From assembly GCF_028736035.1 (NCBI RefSeq), contig NZ_CP117866.1, positions 1,798,001-1,862,000 on the forward strand: 64,000 bases of DNA. The letters run 5' to 3'. The notes under the pieces are model-generated. The model saw only the letters and a list, made by a program, of their open reading frames with translations. It had not been told where the DNA came from and did no database searches. The number at the start of each line of letters is the position of its first letter. Position 1 is the first letter of the stretch. The stretch comes from Streptomyces sp. T12 (GTDB lineage Bacteria > Actinomycetota > Actinomycetes > Streptomycetales > Streptomycetaceae). Positions 32,883 to 40,464 of the stretch are shown piece by piece. Made by a program: the position numbers and the translations under genes.

Positions 32883-33508
32883 GCGGTACGGCCTTTCGAT
32901 GCGCGCGAAGTGTTCGCCGCGTGCGCGGCCTTCGCTTCGTGGGAGGTCTGCGCTGTGTGGGAGGTCTTCGCCGCGTGCTGGGCGACGGCCTGTTGCAGCC
33001 GGTTCTGGGCAACTGCCTGCTGGAGGCGCTGCTGGGCGGGTGCGCGCCAGATGTGGCAGATGGCGAGGGCGAGGGCATCGGCGGCGTCGGCAGGCTTGGG
33101 TGGTGCGTCGAGCCGGAGCAGGCGGGTGACCATGGCGCCCACCTGTGCCTTGTCGGCGCGGCCGCTGCCGGTGACGGCGGCCTTGACCTCGCTGGGCGTG
33201 TGCAGCACGACGGGGATGCCACGGCGGGCGGCGCAGAGGAGTGCGACCGCGCTGGCCTGGGCGGTGCCCATCACCGTACGGACGTTGTGCTGGCTGAACA
33301 CGCGTTCCACGGCGACGAATTCGGGCTGGTACTCGTCCAACCAGGCTTCGAGGCCCTGTTCGATGGCGACGAGGCGGTGGCCCAGGTCCGCATCCGGGGG
33401 CGTACGGACGACGCCGACGCCTCGCATCGTCAACGGACGTCCGGCGACGCCCTCGACGACACCGACGCCGCACCGGGTCAGCCCGGGGTCAACACCGAGT
33501 ACGCGCAC
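32879..33508 (-). CDS. ruvC: Crossover junction endodeoxyribonuclease RuvC with repetitive tail
   Basis: Resolves Holliday junctions. The 209 residues comprise an RNase H-like core of about 158 residues with the acidic residues in [14 protein letters not shown] (D7), [10 protein letters not shown] (E), and [19 protein letters not shown] (the last two Asp). The final 50 residues are unusual: a duplicated RLQQAVAQ, then TSH/AAK-type repeats rich in A, H, K and T. Such a basic tail is not part of the catalytic fold. The start GTG/ATG at 33506-33508 is fixed by the N-terminal MRVLGVDPG. It is first in ruvC-ruvA-ruvB. Confidence 0.95.
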   Translation of the reverse strand: MRVLGVDPGLTRCGVGVVEGVAGRPLTMRGVGVVRTPPDADLGHRLVAIEQGLEAWLDEYQPEFVAVERVFSQHNVRTVMGTAQASAVALLCAARRGIPVVLHTPSEVKAAVTGSGRADKAQVGAMVTRLLRLDAPPKPADAADALALAICHIWRAPAQQRLQQAVAQNRLQQAVAQHAAKTSHTAQTSHEAKAAHAANTSRASKGRTA

Positions 33509-33825
33509 CTGGCTCCTTCGCTTCCCTCGTCTGCGTGTTCAGTCCCTGTCCATCCTGCGCAGCCAGGCTATCCGGCGGCACTGACAACGCGGCGTCGGGC
33601 GGGCCGGGTCACAGAGCAAGATCAAAGGGAAGGCAAAGGATCATGGGCCGGTGCCCCGACATGACCGACACGTCATGAGAAAGCGGAGCGGCTGGGGCCA
33701 TTCTCCATTGCTTCGCACACTTGATCGCTTATAGCTTCCGGAGCGTCGCGGACGGCAGACCACCGTCCGCGTTGTCGCGAACTGAAGGTTCGCGTCGATC
33801 ACTTGCACAAGAGAATCGGGGATCC
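33509..33825. promoter_or_regulatory. Divergent region between ruvC and the small secreted protein (317 bases)
   Basis: Contains no convincing gene. For the plus-strand gene a possible promoter is TTGCTT (33708-33713) with TATAGC (33730-33735), spacer 16, giving a leader of about 85 bases. The ruvC promoter should be near 33520-33600 on the other strand, but I cannot point to boxes. Confidence 0.4.
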
Positions 33826-34131
33826 ATGCGCAACATCGCGAAGGCTGCTGCCGTGACCGCGTCCGTCCTGCTGGCGGGTGTGGCCGTGGCGACTCCCGCG
33901 CAGGCGGCCACCAAGGCGAAGCACGAAGGCCGCAGCGGCTGCTTCAACTACTCGTGGGGCGACGGCATTTCGACCACCACCGTCTACTACCACAACATCT
34001 GCAACCACAAGGCCACCATCAACATCTGGTGGAAGGACGGCCAGGTCGACTACATGAAGGCCGACACCGTCAAGGCCGACGGCAAGGGCAGCATGAAGCA
34101 CACCGGTGACGTCAAGAGCATCGACGGCTGA
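33826..34131 (+). CDS. Small secreted protein of unknown function
   Basis: The 101 residues start at ATG 33826 behind GGGGATCC. There is a clear Sec signal peptide: RNIAK, hydrophobic core AAVTASVLLAGVAVAT, and cleavage after AQA at about residue 27. The mature part is about 74 residues, rich in Lys, Asp, Gly, Trp and Tyr, with two cysteines (C39 and C59) that could form a disulfide, and the run YYHNICNHKATINIWWKDGQ. It stands alone on the plus strand, inserted between the minus-strand blocks ruvCAB and pdxST-yebC, with its own terminator. I recognise no family. Confidence 0.8.
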   Translation: MRNIAKAAAVTASVLLAGVAVATPAQAATKAKHEGRSGCFNYSWGDGISTTTVYYHNICNHKATINIWWKDGQVDYMKADTVKADGKGSMKHTGDVKSIDG

Positions 34132-34154
34132 ACGGTCGCCTGACGCAGGACCAC

Positions 34155-34202
34155 ACATGAGAACGGCCCACCGAAGAGGACTTCGGTGGGCCGTTCTCAT
34201 GT
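34155..34202. terminator. Bidirectional terminator between the secreted protein and yebC
   Basis: A perfect 21-bp stem (34155-34175 with 34182-34202) and a 6-base loop, 23 bases after the plus-strand stop and 33 bases after the yebC stop. Confidence 0.88.
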
Positions 34203-34235
34203 CGCAGCTCAGATGTCTCTGCCGGCTTCCGGCGC

Positions 34236-34988
34236 TCAGGCGTCGACCTTCTCCATGATCTCGTCGCTGACGTCGAAGTTGGCGAAGACGTTCTGGACGT
34301 CGTCGCTGTCCTCGAGCGCGTCGATCAGCTTGAAGATCTTCTTGGCGCCCTCCTCGTCCAGCTCGACCTGGACGGACGGCACGAAGCTGGAGTCGGCGGA
34401 GTCGTAGTCGATGCCGGCCTCCTGGAGGGCGGTGCGGACCGCGACCAGGTCGGTGGCCTCGCTGATGACCTCGAAGGACTCGCCGAGGTCGTTGACCTCC
34501 TCGGCGCCCGCGTCCAGGACGGCACCGAGGACGTCGTCCTCGGTCAGCTCGCCCTTGGGAACGATGACGACGCCCTTGCGGCTGAACATGTACGACACGG
34601 AGCCCGGGTCGGCCATGTTGCCGCCGTTGCGGGTCATGGCGACGCGGACGTCGGAGGCGGCGCGGTTGCGGTTGTCGGTGAGGCACTCGATGAGCACCGC
34701 GACGCCGTTCGGGCCGTAGCCCTCGTACATGATCGTCTCGTAGTCGGCGCCACCGGCCTCGAGACCGCCGCCGCGCTTGATCGCGGAGTCGATGTTCTTG
34801 TTCGGCACCGACTGCTTCTTGGCCTTCTGGACGGCGTCGTAGAGCGTCGGGTTGCCCTCGAGGTCGACGCCGCCCATCCGCGCCGCGACCTCGATGTTCT
34901 TGATCAGCTTCGCGAAGAGCTTGCCGCGCTTGGCGTCGATCACGGCCTTCTTGTGCTTCGTCGTGGCCCATTTAGAGTGGCCGGACAT
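34236..34988 (-). CDS. YebC/PmpR family protein (TACO1-type)
   Basis: The 250 residues start [25 protein letters not shown], the invariant opening of the family, and contain the core [20 protein letters not shown]. It is annotated as a transcriptional regulator, but recent work on the family points to relief of ribosome stalling, which overlaps the role of EF-P encoded at 2951. It lies 48 bases downstream of pdxT on the same strand and upstream of ruvC with one intervening reversed gene; yebC-ruvC adjacency is ancestral. Confidence 0.94.
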   Translation of the reverse strand: MSGHSKWATTKHKKAVIDAKRGKLFAKLIKNIEVAARMGGVDLEGNPTLYDAVQKAKKQSVPNKNIDSAIKRGGGLEAGGADYETIMYEGYGPNGVAVLIECLTDNRNRAASDVRVAMTRNGGNMADPGSVSYMFSRKGVVIVPKGELTEDDVLGAVLDAGAEEVNDLGESFEVISEATDLVAVRTALQEAGIDYDSADSSFVPSVQVELDEEGAKKIFKLIDALEDSDDVQNVFANFDVSDEIMEKVDA

Positions 34989-35036
34989 CTGCCTGTCTCC
35001 TTCGCGTAACCCGTCTATGAACGAACGCCAGAGATC

Positions 35037-35645
35037 CTACAAGGACTCCGCTGCCCGGTTCGCGCGCACCATGTCGACAAACAGGCCGTGCACACGGTGG
35101 TCGCCGGTCAGTTCCGGATGGAACGACGTGGCCAGTGCGTTGCCCTGGCGGACCGCGACGATGTGGCCGTCGTGCTCGGCGAGGACCTCGGCCTCGGCGC
35201 CGACGGACTCGACCCAGGGGGCGCGGATGAAGACGCCCTCCACAGGATCGCCCTCCACACCCCTGACGTCCACCGTCGCCTCGAAGGACTCGTTCTGCCG
35301 TCCGAAGGCGTTGCGGCGCACGATCATGTCGATGCCGCCGACGGTCTCCTGGCCCGAGCGCGGGTCGAGGATCTTGTCGGCGAGCATGATCATGCCGGCG
35401 CAGGTGCCGTAGACGGGCATGCCGCCGTGCACGCGCGCGCGTAGCGGCTCCATCACTTCGAACAGGATGGCCAGCTTGGAGATGGTCGTGGACTCGCCGC
35501 CGGGGATGACGAGGCCGTCGACCTCGGCGAGCTCTTCGGGGCGCCGCACCGCCCTGGCCACGGCGTCGGCCGCGGCCAGGGCGATGAGGTGCTCCCGTAC
35601 GTCGCCCTGGAGGGCCAGGACGCCTATGACGGGTGCGTCAGTCAT
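35037..35645 (-). CDS. pdxT: Pyridoxal 5'-phosphate synthase glutaminase subunit PdxT
   Basis: Class I glutaminase that feeds ammonia to PdxS. The 202 residues comprise [15 protein letters not shown] at the start, the [10 protein letters not shown] motif (about 47-56), the catalytic Cys in [10 protein letters not shown] (about 80), and the His/Glu pair near the C-terminus ([14 protein letters not shown]). The ATG (35643-35645) is 24 bases downstream of pdxS. Confidence 0.97.
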   Translation of the reverse strand: MTDAPVIGVLALQGDVREHLIALAAADAVARAVRRPEELAEVDGLVIPGGESTTISKLAILFEVMEPLRARVHGGMPVYGTCAGMIMLADKILDPRSGQETVGGIDMIVRRNAFGRQNESFEATVDVRGVEGDPVEGVFIRAPWVESVGAEAEVLAEHDGHIVAVRQGNALATSFHPELTGDHRVHGLFVDMVRANRAAESL

Positions 35646-35669
35646 GTACGTGCAGTCCTTGGGGGGTGC

Positions 35670-36575
35670 TTACCAGCCGCGGTTGGCGTAGCGCTCGGTC
35701 TCGGGGAGGGTGTCGCAGTTGATGCCGACCATGGCCTCGCCGAGGTTGCGGGACGCGTCCGCGATGATCTTCGGGTCGTCGTAGAAGGTCGTCGCCTTGA
35801 CGATGGCGGCGGCGCGCTTGGCCGGGTCGCCGGACTTGAAGATGCCGGAGCCGACGAAGACGCCCTCGGCGCCGAGCTGGCGCATCAGCGCGGCGTCGGC
35901 CGGGGTGGCCACGCCACCGGCGGAGAACAGCACCACCGGGAGCTTGCCGAGCTCGGAGACTTCCTTGACCAGCTCGTACGGGGCGCGCAGCTCCTTGGCG
36001 GCGGCGTACAGCTCGTTGTTGTCGAAGCCGCGCAGCTTGGCGATCTCGTTCTTGATCTGGCGCAGGTGACGGACGGCCTCGACGACGTTGCCCGTGCCGG
36101 CCTCGCCCTTGGAGCGGATCATGGCCGCGCCCTCGGCGATGCGGCGCAGGGCCTCGCCCAGGTTGGTGGCGCCACAGACGAAGGGGGTCGTGAAGGCCCA
36201 CTTGTCGGAGTGGTTGACCTCGTCGGCCGGGGTGAGGACCTCGGACTCGTCGATGTAGTCGACGCCGAGGGACTGCAGGACCTGGGCCTCGACGAAGTGG
36301 CCGATGCGGGACTTGGCCATGACCGGGATGGAGACGGCGTCGATGATGCCCTCGATCATGTCCGGGTCGGACATCCGGGCCACGCCGCCGTCCTTGCGGA
36401 TGTCGGCGGGGACCCGCTCGAGGGCCATGACGGCGACGGCGCCCGCGTCCTCGGCGATCTTCGCCTGCTCCGGCGTGACGACGTCCATGATCACGCCGCC
36501 CTTGAGCTGCTCGGCCATGCCGCGCTTCACGCGCGCGGTGCCGGTCTCGGGAGCCTGGTTTGCGGAAGTGGACAC
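35670..36575 (-). CDS. pdxS: Pyridoxal 5'-phosphate synthase lyase subunit PdxS
   Basis: Condenses ribose 5-phosphate, glyceraldehyde 3-phosphate and ammonia into PLP. There are 301 residues from GTG 36573-36575 ([21 protein letters not shown]), which has a TGAGGT Shine-Dalgarno. The TIM-barrel motifs [20 protein letters not shown], the Schiff-base lysines in [14 protein letters not shown] and [15 protein letters not shown], and the C-terminal [15 protein letters not shown] are present. It heads pdxS-pdxT-yebC. Confidence 0.97.
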   Translation of the reverse strand: MSTSANQAPETGTARVKRGMAEQLKGGVIMDVVTPEQAKIAEDAGAVAVMALERVPADIRKDGGVARMSDPDMIEGIIDAVSIPVMAKSRIGHFVEAQVLQSLGVDYIDESEVLTPADEVNHSDKWAFTTPFVCGATNLGEALRRIAEGAAMIRSKGEAGTGNVVEAVRHLRQIKNEIAKLRGFDNNELYAAAKELRAPYELVKEVSELGKLPVVLFSAGGVATPADAALMRQLGAEGVFVGSGIFKSGDPAKRAAAIVKATTFYDDPKIIADASRNLGEAMVGINCDTLPETERYANRGW

Positions 36576-36702
36576 GGGTGACCTCACTCGGTGAAAAAGG
36601 GGTTACTGCAAGCACCGAGGAAACGGGAGTGGACCAGGCCACAGCAAGGGCCAATGAGAAGCCGGTGGATCCTTTTCCGGCCTGATAGCACGAACGTGCT
36701 GG

Positions 36703-37245
36703 TCAGGCGGCCCTGTCGACCAGTGCCACGGGGGGCTCGTCGTCCATCTCGAAGGCCAAGGGGAAGGGGGCGTGACCCGCCAGGCGGAACCAGCGGACCT
36801 TGCGGTGCCGGCGCAGCGCCCTGGCCGCCCGTACGGCGTCGTTGTGGAAGCGGCGGGCCATCGGTACCCGGCGGACCGCCTCGGTCAGCTCGCGGGCCGC
36901 TTCCTCTCCCCCGGGCGCCTCCCGCACCGCCTGCACCTGCTGGGTCTCGGCGAACACGGCCCGCAGCGCCTGGCTCAGGTCGCTCTCGGCGACCTCCCGC
37001 TGCTCCTCCTCGGACTGCCGGGCAGCGTGGGCGGCCTCGTACAGGACGATCGACGCGGCCGGATCCAGCACGCCGGAGGTGGCCAGTTCCTGGGCGACCG
37101 AGGCGCGGCGCAGCAGCTGCGCGTCGAGGGCGGCGCGCGCCGCGTCGATTCTGGCGTGCAGCCGGTCGAGGCGGCCTGCGGTCCAGCTCAGGTAGAGGCC
37201 GATCGCGACGAGGGCTACGAGAATCCAGATGAGAGTTGCGGTCAC
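36703..37245 (-). CDS. LemA-like membrane protein
   Basis: The 180 residues have an N-terminal membrane helix (LIWILVALVAIGLYLSW, 5-21), then a long helical region beginning GRLDRLHARIDAARAALDAQLLRRASVAQELA, which follows the LemA pattern of an alternating charged helix after a single span. ARRFHNDAVRAARAL near residue 130 matches the LemA YNDAV element. A tail PFPLAFEMDDEPP follows. LemA function is undefined. The GTG start is at 37243-37245. It lies between the pim operon and pdxS; the 127-base gap to pdxS probably carries the pdxS promoter. Confidence 0.72.
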   Translation of the reverse strand: MTATLIWILVALVAIGLYLSWTAGRLDRLHARIDAARAALDAQLLRRASVAQELATSGVLDPAASIVLYEAAHAARQSEEEQREVAESDLSQALRAVFAETQQVQAVREAPGGEEAARELTEAVRRVPMARRFHNDAVRAARALRRHRKVRWFRLAGHAPFPLAFEMDDEPPVALVDRAA

Positions 37246-37377
37246 GGGCGGCAGACTAGCCGCGCCGGGGCAGCCGGATGTCGTGCGGGGTGTCGGCGTG
37301 GCCGTTGCCGGGAGGCGCCGGCGGCAGCCGTCCCCTCACCCCGGCTGATCACCCCGCCTGATCACCCCGGCCGACCG

Positions 37378-38553
37378 TCAGTCCCGCGCCAGCCCCAGCC
37401 GTGCCCGCAGACCGCTCCCGCCGCCTCCGGTCCGCTCGTCCGCGGCCACCGCTGCCGCGCCCGCCGTCACGGTCTCGTACACCGACAGGATGTCCGCCCC
37501 GACGGTGGACCAGTCGAAGCGGCGGACATGCTCGCTCCCCCGCTCCCGCAGCTCCGCCAGGCGGGCCGGATCCTCCATGAGGCGTACCGCTGCCTCGGCC
37601 AGGGCGTCCGCGTCCTCGTTGGTGAAGAGCTCGCCCGCCGCGCCCTGGTCGAGGACCTGGGCGAAGGCGTCCAGGTCCGCGGCGAGGACCGGGGCACCGG
37701 CCGACATCGCCTCGACCAGGATGATCCCGAAGCTCTCGCCGCCGGTGTTGGGCGCGACGTACAGGTCGACGCTGCGCAGGAAGCGGGCCTTGTCCTCGTC
37801 GCTGATCATGCCGAGGAACTCCACGCGGGAGCGGAGCTCCTTGGGCAGCGATTCGACCGCCTCCTCCTCGTCGCCGCGGCCCGCCACCAGCAGCCTGGTC
37901 TGCGGGCGGGCGGCGAGGATCTTGGGCAGGGCCCTCATCAGCACCGGCAGGCCCTTGCGGGGCTCGTCGATGCGGCCGATGAAGCCGATGGTGTCGCCCT
38001 GCCACTCGGGGTTGGGCTCGGCCTTGGCGAAGAACTCGACGTCGACGCCGTTGGGGATCACCACGGCGTCGCCGCCCAGGTGTTCCACCAGCGTGCGGCG
38101 GGCGTACTCGCTCACCGCGATCCGGGCGCTGATCTTCTCCAGGGCCGCCTGGAGGATCGAGTACGCGGCGATCATCGCCTTGGACCGGGGGTTGGAGGTG
38201 TGGAACGTGGCGACCATCGGGCCCTGTGCCGCCCAGCAGGTCAGCAGACCGAGCGACGGTGAGGCCGGCTCGTGGATGTGGACCACGTCGAACTCGCCGT
38301 CGTGCAGCCAGCGGCGGACACGGGCCGCCGAGAGGAAGCCGAAGTTCAGGCGGGCGACCGAGCCGTTGTACGGCACCGGTACGGCGCGGCCCGCCGAGAC
38401 CACGTACGGCGGGAGCGGGGTGTCGTCGTCGGCCGGGGCCAGGACGGACACCTCGTGACCGAGCCGGATGAAGTACTCGGCGAGGTCGCGGATGTGGAAC
38501 TGGACGCCGCCCGGCACGTCCCAGGAGTACGGGCAGACGATGCCGATCCTCAC
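37378..38553 (-). CDS. pimA: Phosphatidylinositol alpha-mannosyltransferase PimA-like (GT4)
   Basis: Transfers mannose from GDP-mannose to phosphatidylinositol, the first step to PIMs. The 391 residues start MRIGIVCPYSWDVPGGVQFH, with the GGVQ loop typical of PimA. Donor-site motifs include IGFIGRIDEPRKGLPVL and the E-x7-E motif ESFGIILVE. It overlaps the upstream acyltransferase by four bases (38550-38553). A GT-B fold with membrane-surface association is expected. The order pgsA, acyltransferase, pimA is the same as in mycobacteria. Confidence 0.92.
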   Translation of the reverse strand: MRIGIVCPYSWDVPGGVQFHIRDLAEYFIRLGHEVSVLAPADDDTPLPPYVVSAGRAVPVPYNGSVARLNFGFLSAARVRRWLHDGEFDVVHIHEPASPSLGLLTCWAAQGPMVATFHTSNPRSKAMIAAYSILQAALEKISARIAVSEYARRTLVEHLGGDAVVIPNGVDVEFFAKAEPNPEWQGDTIGFIGRIDEPRKGLPVLMRALPKILAARPQTRLLVAGRGDEEEAVESLPKELRSRVEFLGMISDEDKARFLRSVDLYVAPNTGGESFGIILVEAMSAGAPVLAADLDAFAQVLDQGAAGELFTNEDADALAEAAVRLMEDPARLAELRERGSEHVRRFDWSTVGADILSVYETVTAGAAAVAADERTGGGGSGLRARLGLARD

Positions 38554-39476
38554 GGACGCTCTCCGTCCGAGCCGTCATCCGGTCGTGGTTCCAGGTCGGC
38601 GAGCCACAAGCGCTGGAGCATGTGCCAGTCCTCCGGATGTTCGGCGATCCCCGTGGCGAAGGCGTCGGCCAGCGCCTGTGTCATGACAGACGTCTTCTCG
38701 GCCCGGGTACCTGTCCCGGGCACCTCGATCGGAGGATGCACCCGCCCCTGCATGACCGGTGAGTCGTCGTACCAGAGCGTGACGGGGAGCAGCAGCGCCC
38801 CGGTCTGCTGGGCCAGCAACGCCGGTCCGGCGGGCATGCGGGCCGTGTCGCCGAAGAACTCGACCTCGACGCCGGACGCCGACAGGTCGCGGTCGGCGAC
38901 GAGGCAGACCAGACCGCCGTCGCGCAGCCTGCGGGCCAGCGTGCCGAAGGCGGTGCCGCCGCTGTGCGGCAGGACCTCCATGCCGAGGCCCTCGCGGTAG
39001 GCGACGAAGCGGTCGTAGAGCGTCTCGGGCTTGAGGCGTTCGGCGACCGTGGTGAACGGCGTCTCGAGCTTCGTGGTGACCCACGCGCCCGCGAGGTCCC
39101 AGTTGGCCAGGTGCGGCAGGGCGAGTATGACGCCGTTGCCGGCGTCCAGGCCGTCGGTCAGGTAGTGGACGTCCTTGATGTCGAAGCCGCCCTTGACGCG
39201 CTCGGCGCTCCAGGCGGGGAGCCGGAAGGACTCCATCCAGTAGCGCAGGTACGACCGCATGCCCGCGCGCGAGAGCTCGGCGAGGCGCTCCGGGCTCGCG
39301 TCGGGCACCACGCGCGCGTAGTTGCTCTCCAGCCGCTGCACGCCCTTGCCCCGCTGTTTCCAGGCGAGGTCGGCGATGGTGCGGCCGAGCCGTACGGCGA
39401 CCGGCTCGGGGAGCTTCTTGACGGTGCCCCAGCCGAGGCCGTACAGCGCGTCCGTGAGCCGGTCCTGGGCACTCAC
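38550..39476 (-). CDS. Phosphatidylinositol mannoside acyltransferase (PatA/LpxL-type)
   Basis: Acylates the mannose of PIM1/PIM2 at the inner membrane face. The 308 residues start at GTG 39474-39476 (MSAQDRLTDALYGLGWGTVKKLPE). The HX4D catalytic motif is HLANWD (in ALPHLANWDLAGAW), followed by VADRDLSASGVEVEFFGD and PAGPALLAQQTGA, as in the LABLAT acyltransferases. Both ends overlap neighbours by four bases (with pgsA upstream and pimA downstream), so the three proteins are made together. Confidence 0.92.
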   Translation of the reverse strand: MSAQDRLTDALYGLGWGTVKKLPEPVAVRLGRTIADLAWKQRGKGVQRLESNYARVVPDASPERLAELSRAGMRSYLRYWMESFRLPAWSAERVKGGFDIKDVHYLTDGLDAGNGVILALPHLANWDLAGAWVTTKLETPFTTVAERLKPETLYDRFVAYREGLGMEVLPHSGGTAFGTLARRLRDGGLVCLVADRDLSASGVEVEFFGDTARMPAGPALLAQQTGALLLPVTLWYDDSPVMQGRVHPPIEVPGTGTRAEKTSVMTQALADAFATGIAEHPEDWHMLQRLWLADLEPRPDDGSDGERP

Positions 39477-40189
39477 TTGGCGGCCTCGCTCCCTTGGGAG
39501 GCGCTCTGCGGCTTGTCCTGCGCTGCCTTCGCCTCTGCCTCTGCCTCCGCGGCGGCTTCCGCTTCTGCCTCCGCCGACTCGCGGCGGACCGTGACGACCC
39601 GCTGGATCAGCGTGACGAGGCTGCCGACGGCGACGATCCACAGGGCGACGGGCAGCAGGTACTGGATGCCGGGTACCCCGAACTTGTGCAGGCCCGCGAA
39701 GCCGGCCGCGACCAGCGAGATGACCAGGCGCTCGGCGCGCTCGACGAGGCCGTTGACCGCGACCGGCAGGCCGATCGACTCGCCCCGGGCCTTGGTGTAC
39801 GACACCACCTGGCCGCTGGCCAGGCAGAAGATCGAGACGGCGCACAGGACGAGGTCGTCGCCCCCGCCGGCGTACCAGAGGATGAAGCCGCCGAAGATCG
39901 CGCCGTCGGCGACCCGGTCGAGCGTGGAGTCCAGGAAGGCGCCCCAGCGGCTGGAGCGGCCGAGCTGGCGGGCCATGTTTCCGTCGACGAGGTCGGAGAA
40001 CACGAAGAGTGTGATCACGACCGTGCCCCAGAAGAACTCGCCCATGGGGTAGAAGACCAGCGCGCCCGCGACCACACCGGCGGTGCCGATGAGCGTGACG
40101 GTGTCGGGGCTCACGCCCCGCCGGATCAGAAACGCGGCGAACGGTGTGAGGACACGCGTGAAGAATGCACGCGCGTACTTGTTCAGCAT
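39473..40189 (-). CDS. pgsA: CDP-alcohol phosphatidyltransferase, probable phosphatidylinositol phosphate synthase
   Basis: Makes phosphatidylinositol phosphate from CDP-diacylglycerol and inositol phosphate. There are 238 residues from ATG 40187-40189 (MLNKYARAFFTRVLTPFAAFL). The CDP-OH-P motif is complete: SDLVDGNMARQLGRSSRWGA followed by FLDSTLDRVAD (D-xx-DG-xx-AR-x8-G-xxx-D-xxx-D). About six membrane helices are present. The last 40 residues form an A/E-rich helix-like repeat (EAEAEAAAEAEAEAKAA). It is first in the pgsA-patA-pimA operon, divergent from the EF-G-like gene across 275 bases. Confidence 0.92.
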   Translation of the reverse strand: MLNKYARAFFTRVLTPFAAFLIRRGVSPDTVTLIGTAGVVAGALVFYPMGEFFWGTVVITLFVFSDLVDGNMARQLGRSSRWGAFLDSTLDRVADGAIFGGFILWYAGGGDDLVLCAVSIFCLASGQVVSYTKARGESIGLPVAVNGLVERAERLVISLVAAGFAGLHKFGVPGIQYLLPVALWIVAVGSLVTLIQRVVTVRRESAEAEAEAAAEAEAEAKAAQDKPQSASQGSEAAK

Positions 40190-40464
40190 GGCCTTCCCGA
40201 GGGTCGGTGTGGCGCCGTGCGGCCCTGCTGGCCACCGGCTGGCCCATCGTAGCCACGCGCGCGTGCGGGCGGCCGCCGGGCACTCGTACACGGGGCGGAC
40301 GGCCGGTCCCACGGTGCCGGGCGGCGCGATCACGTCCGCCGTATGGACGCACCGTGACGGGAGTGGAAAGCTCGAAGGACCGCGGGCGTCACCGGAGCCG
40401 CCATCGCACGCGGATCCGTATGTCCGCGCCCACAGTGACCTCACCGTGCACGGGAGGCAGGATC

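Noticed and set aside
40165..40464. N-terminal extension of the EF-G-like gene by 100 codons
   Set aside because: Arg/Gly-rich, no match to EF-G, crosses the divergent promoter region; the ATG at 40465 has a proper ribosome site.
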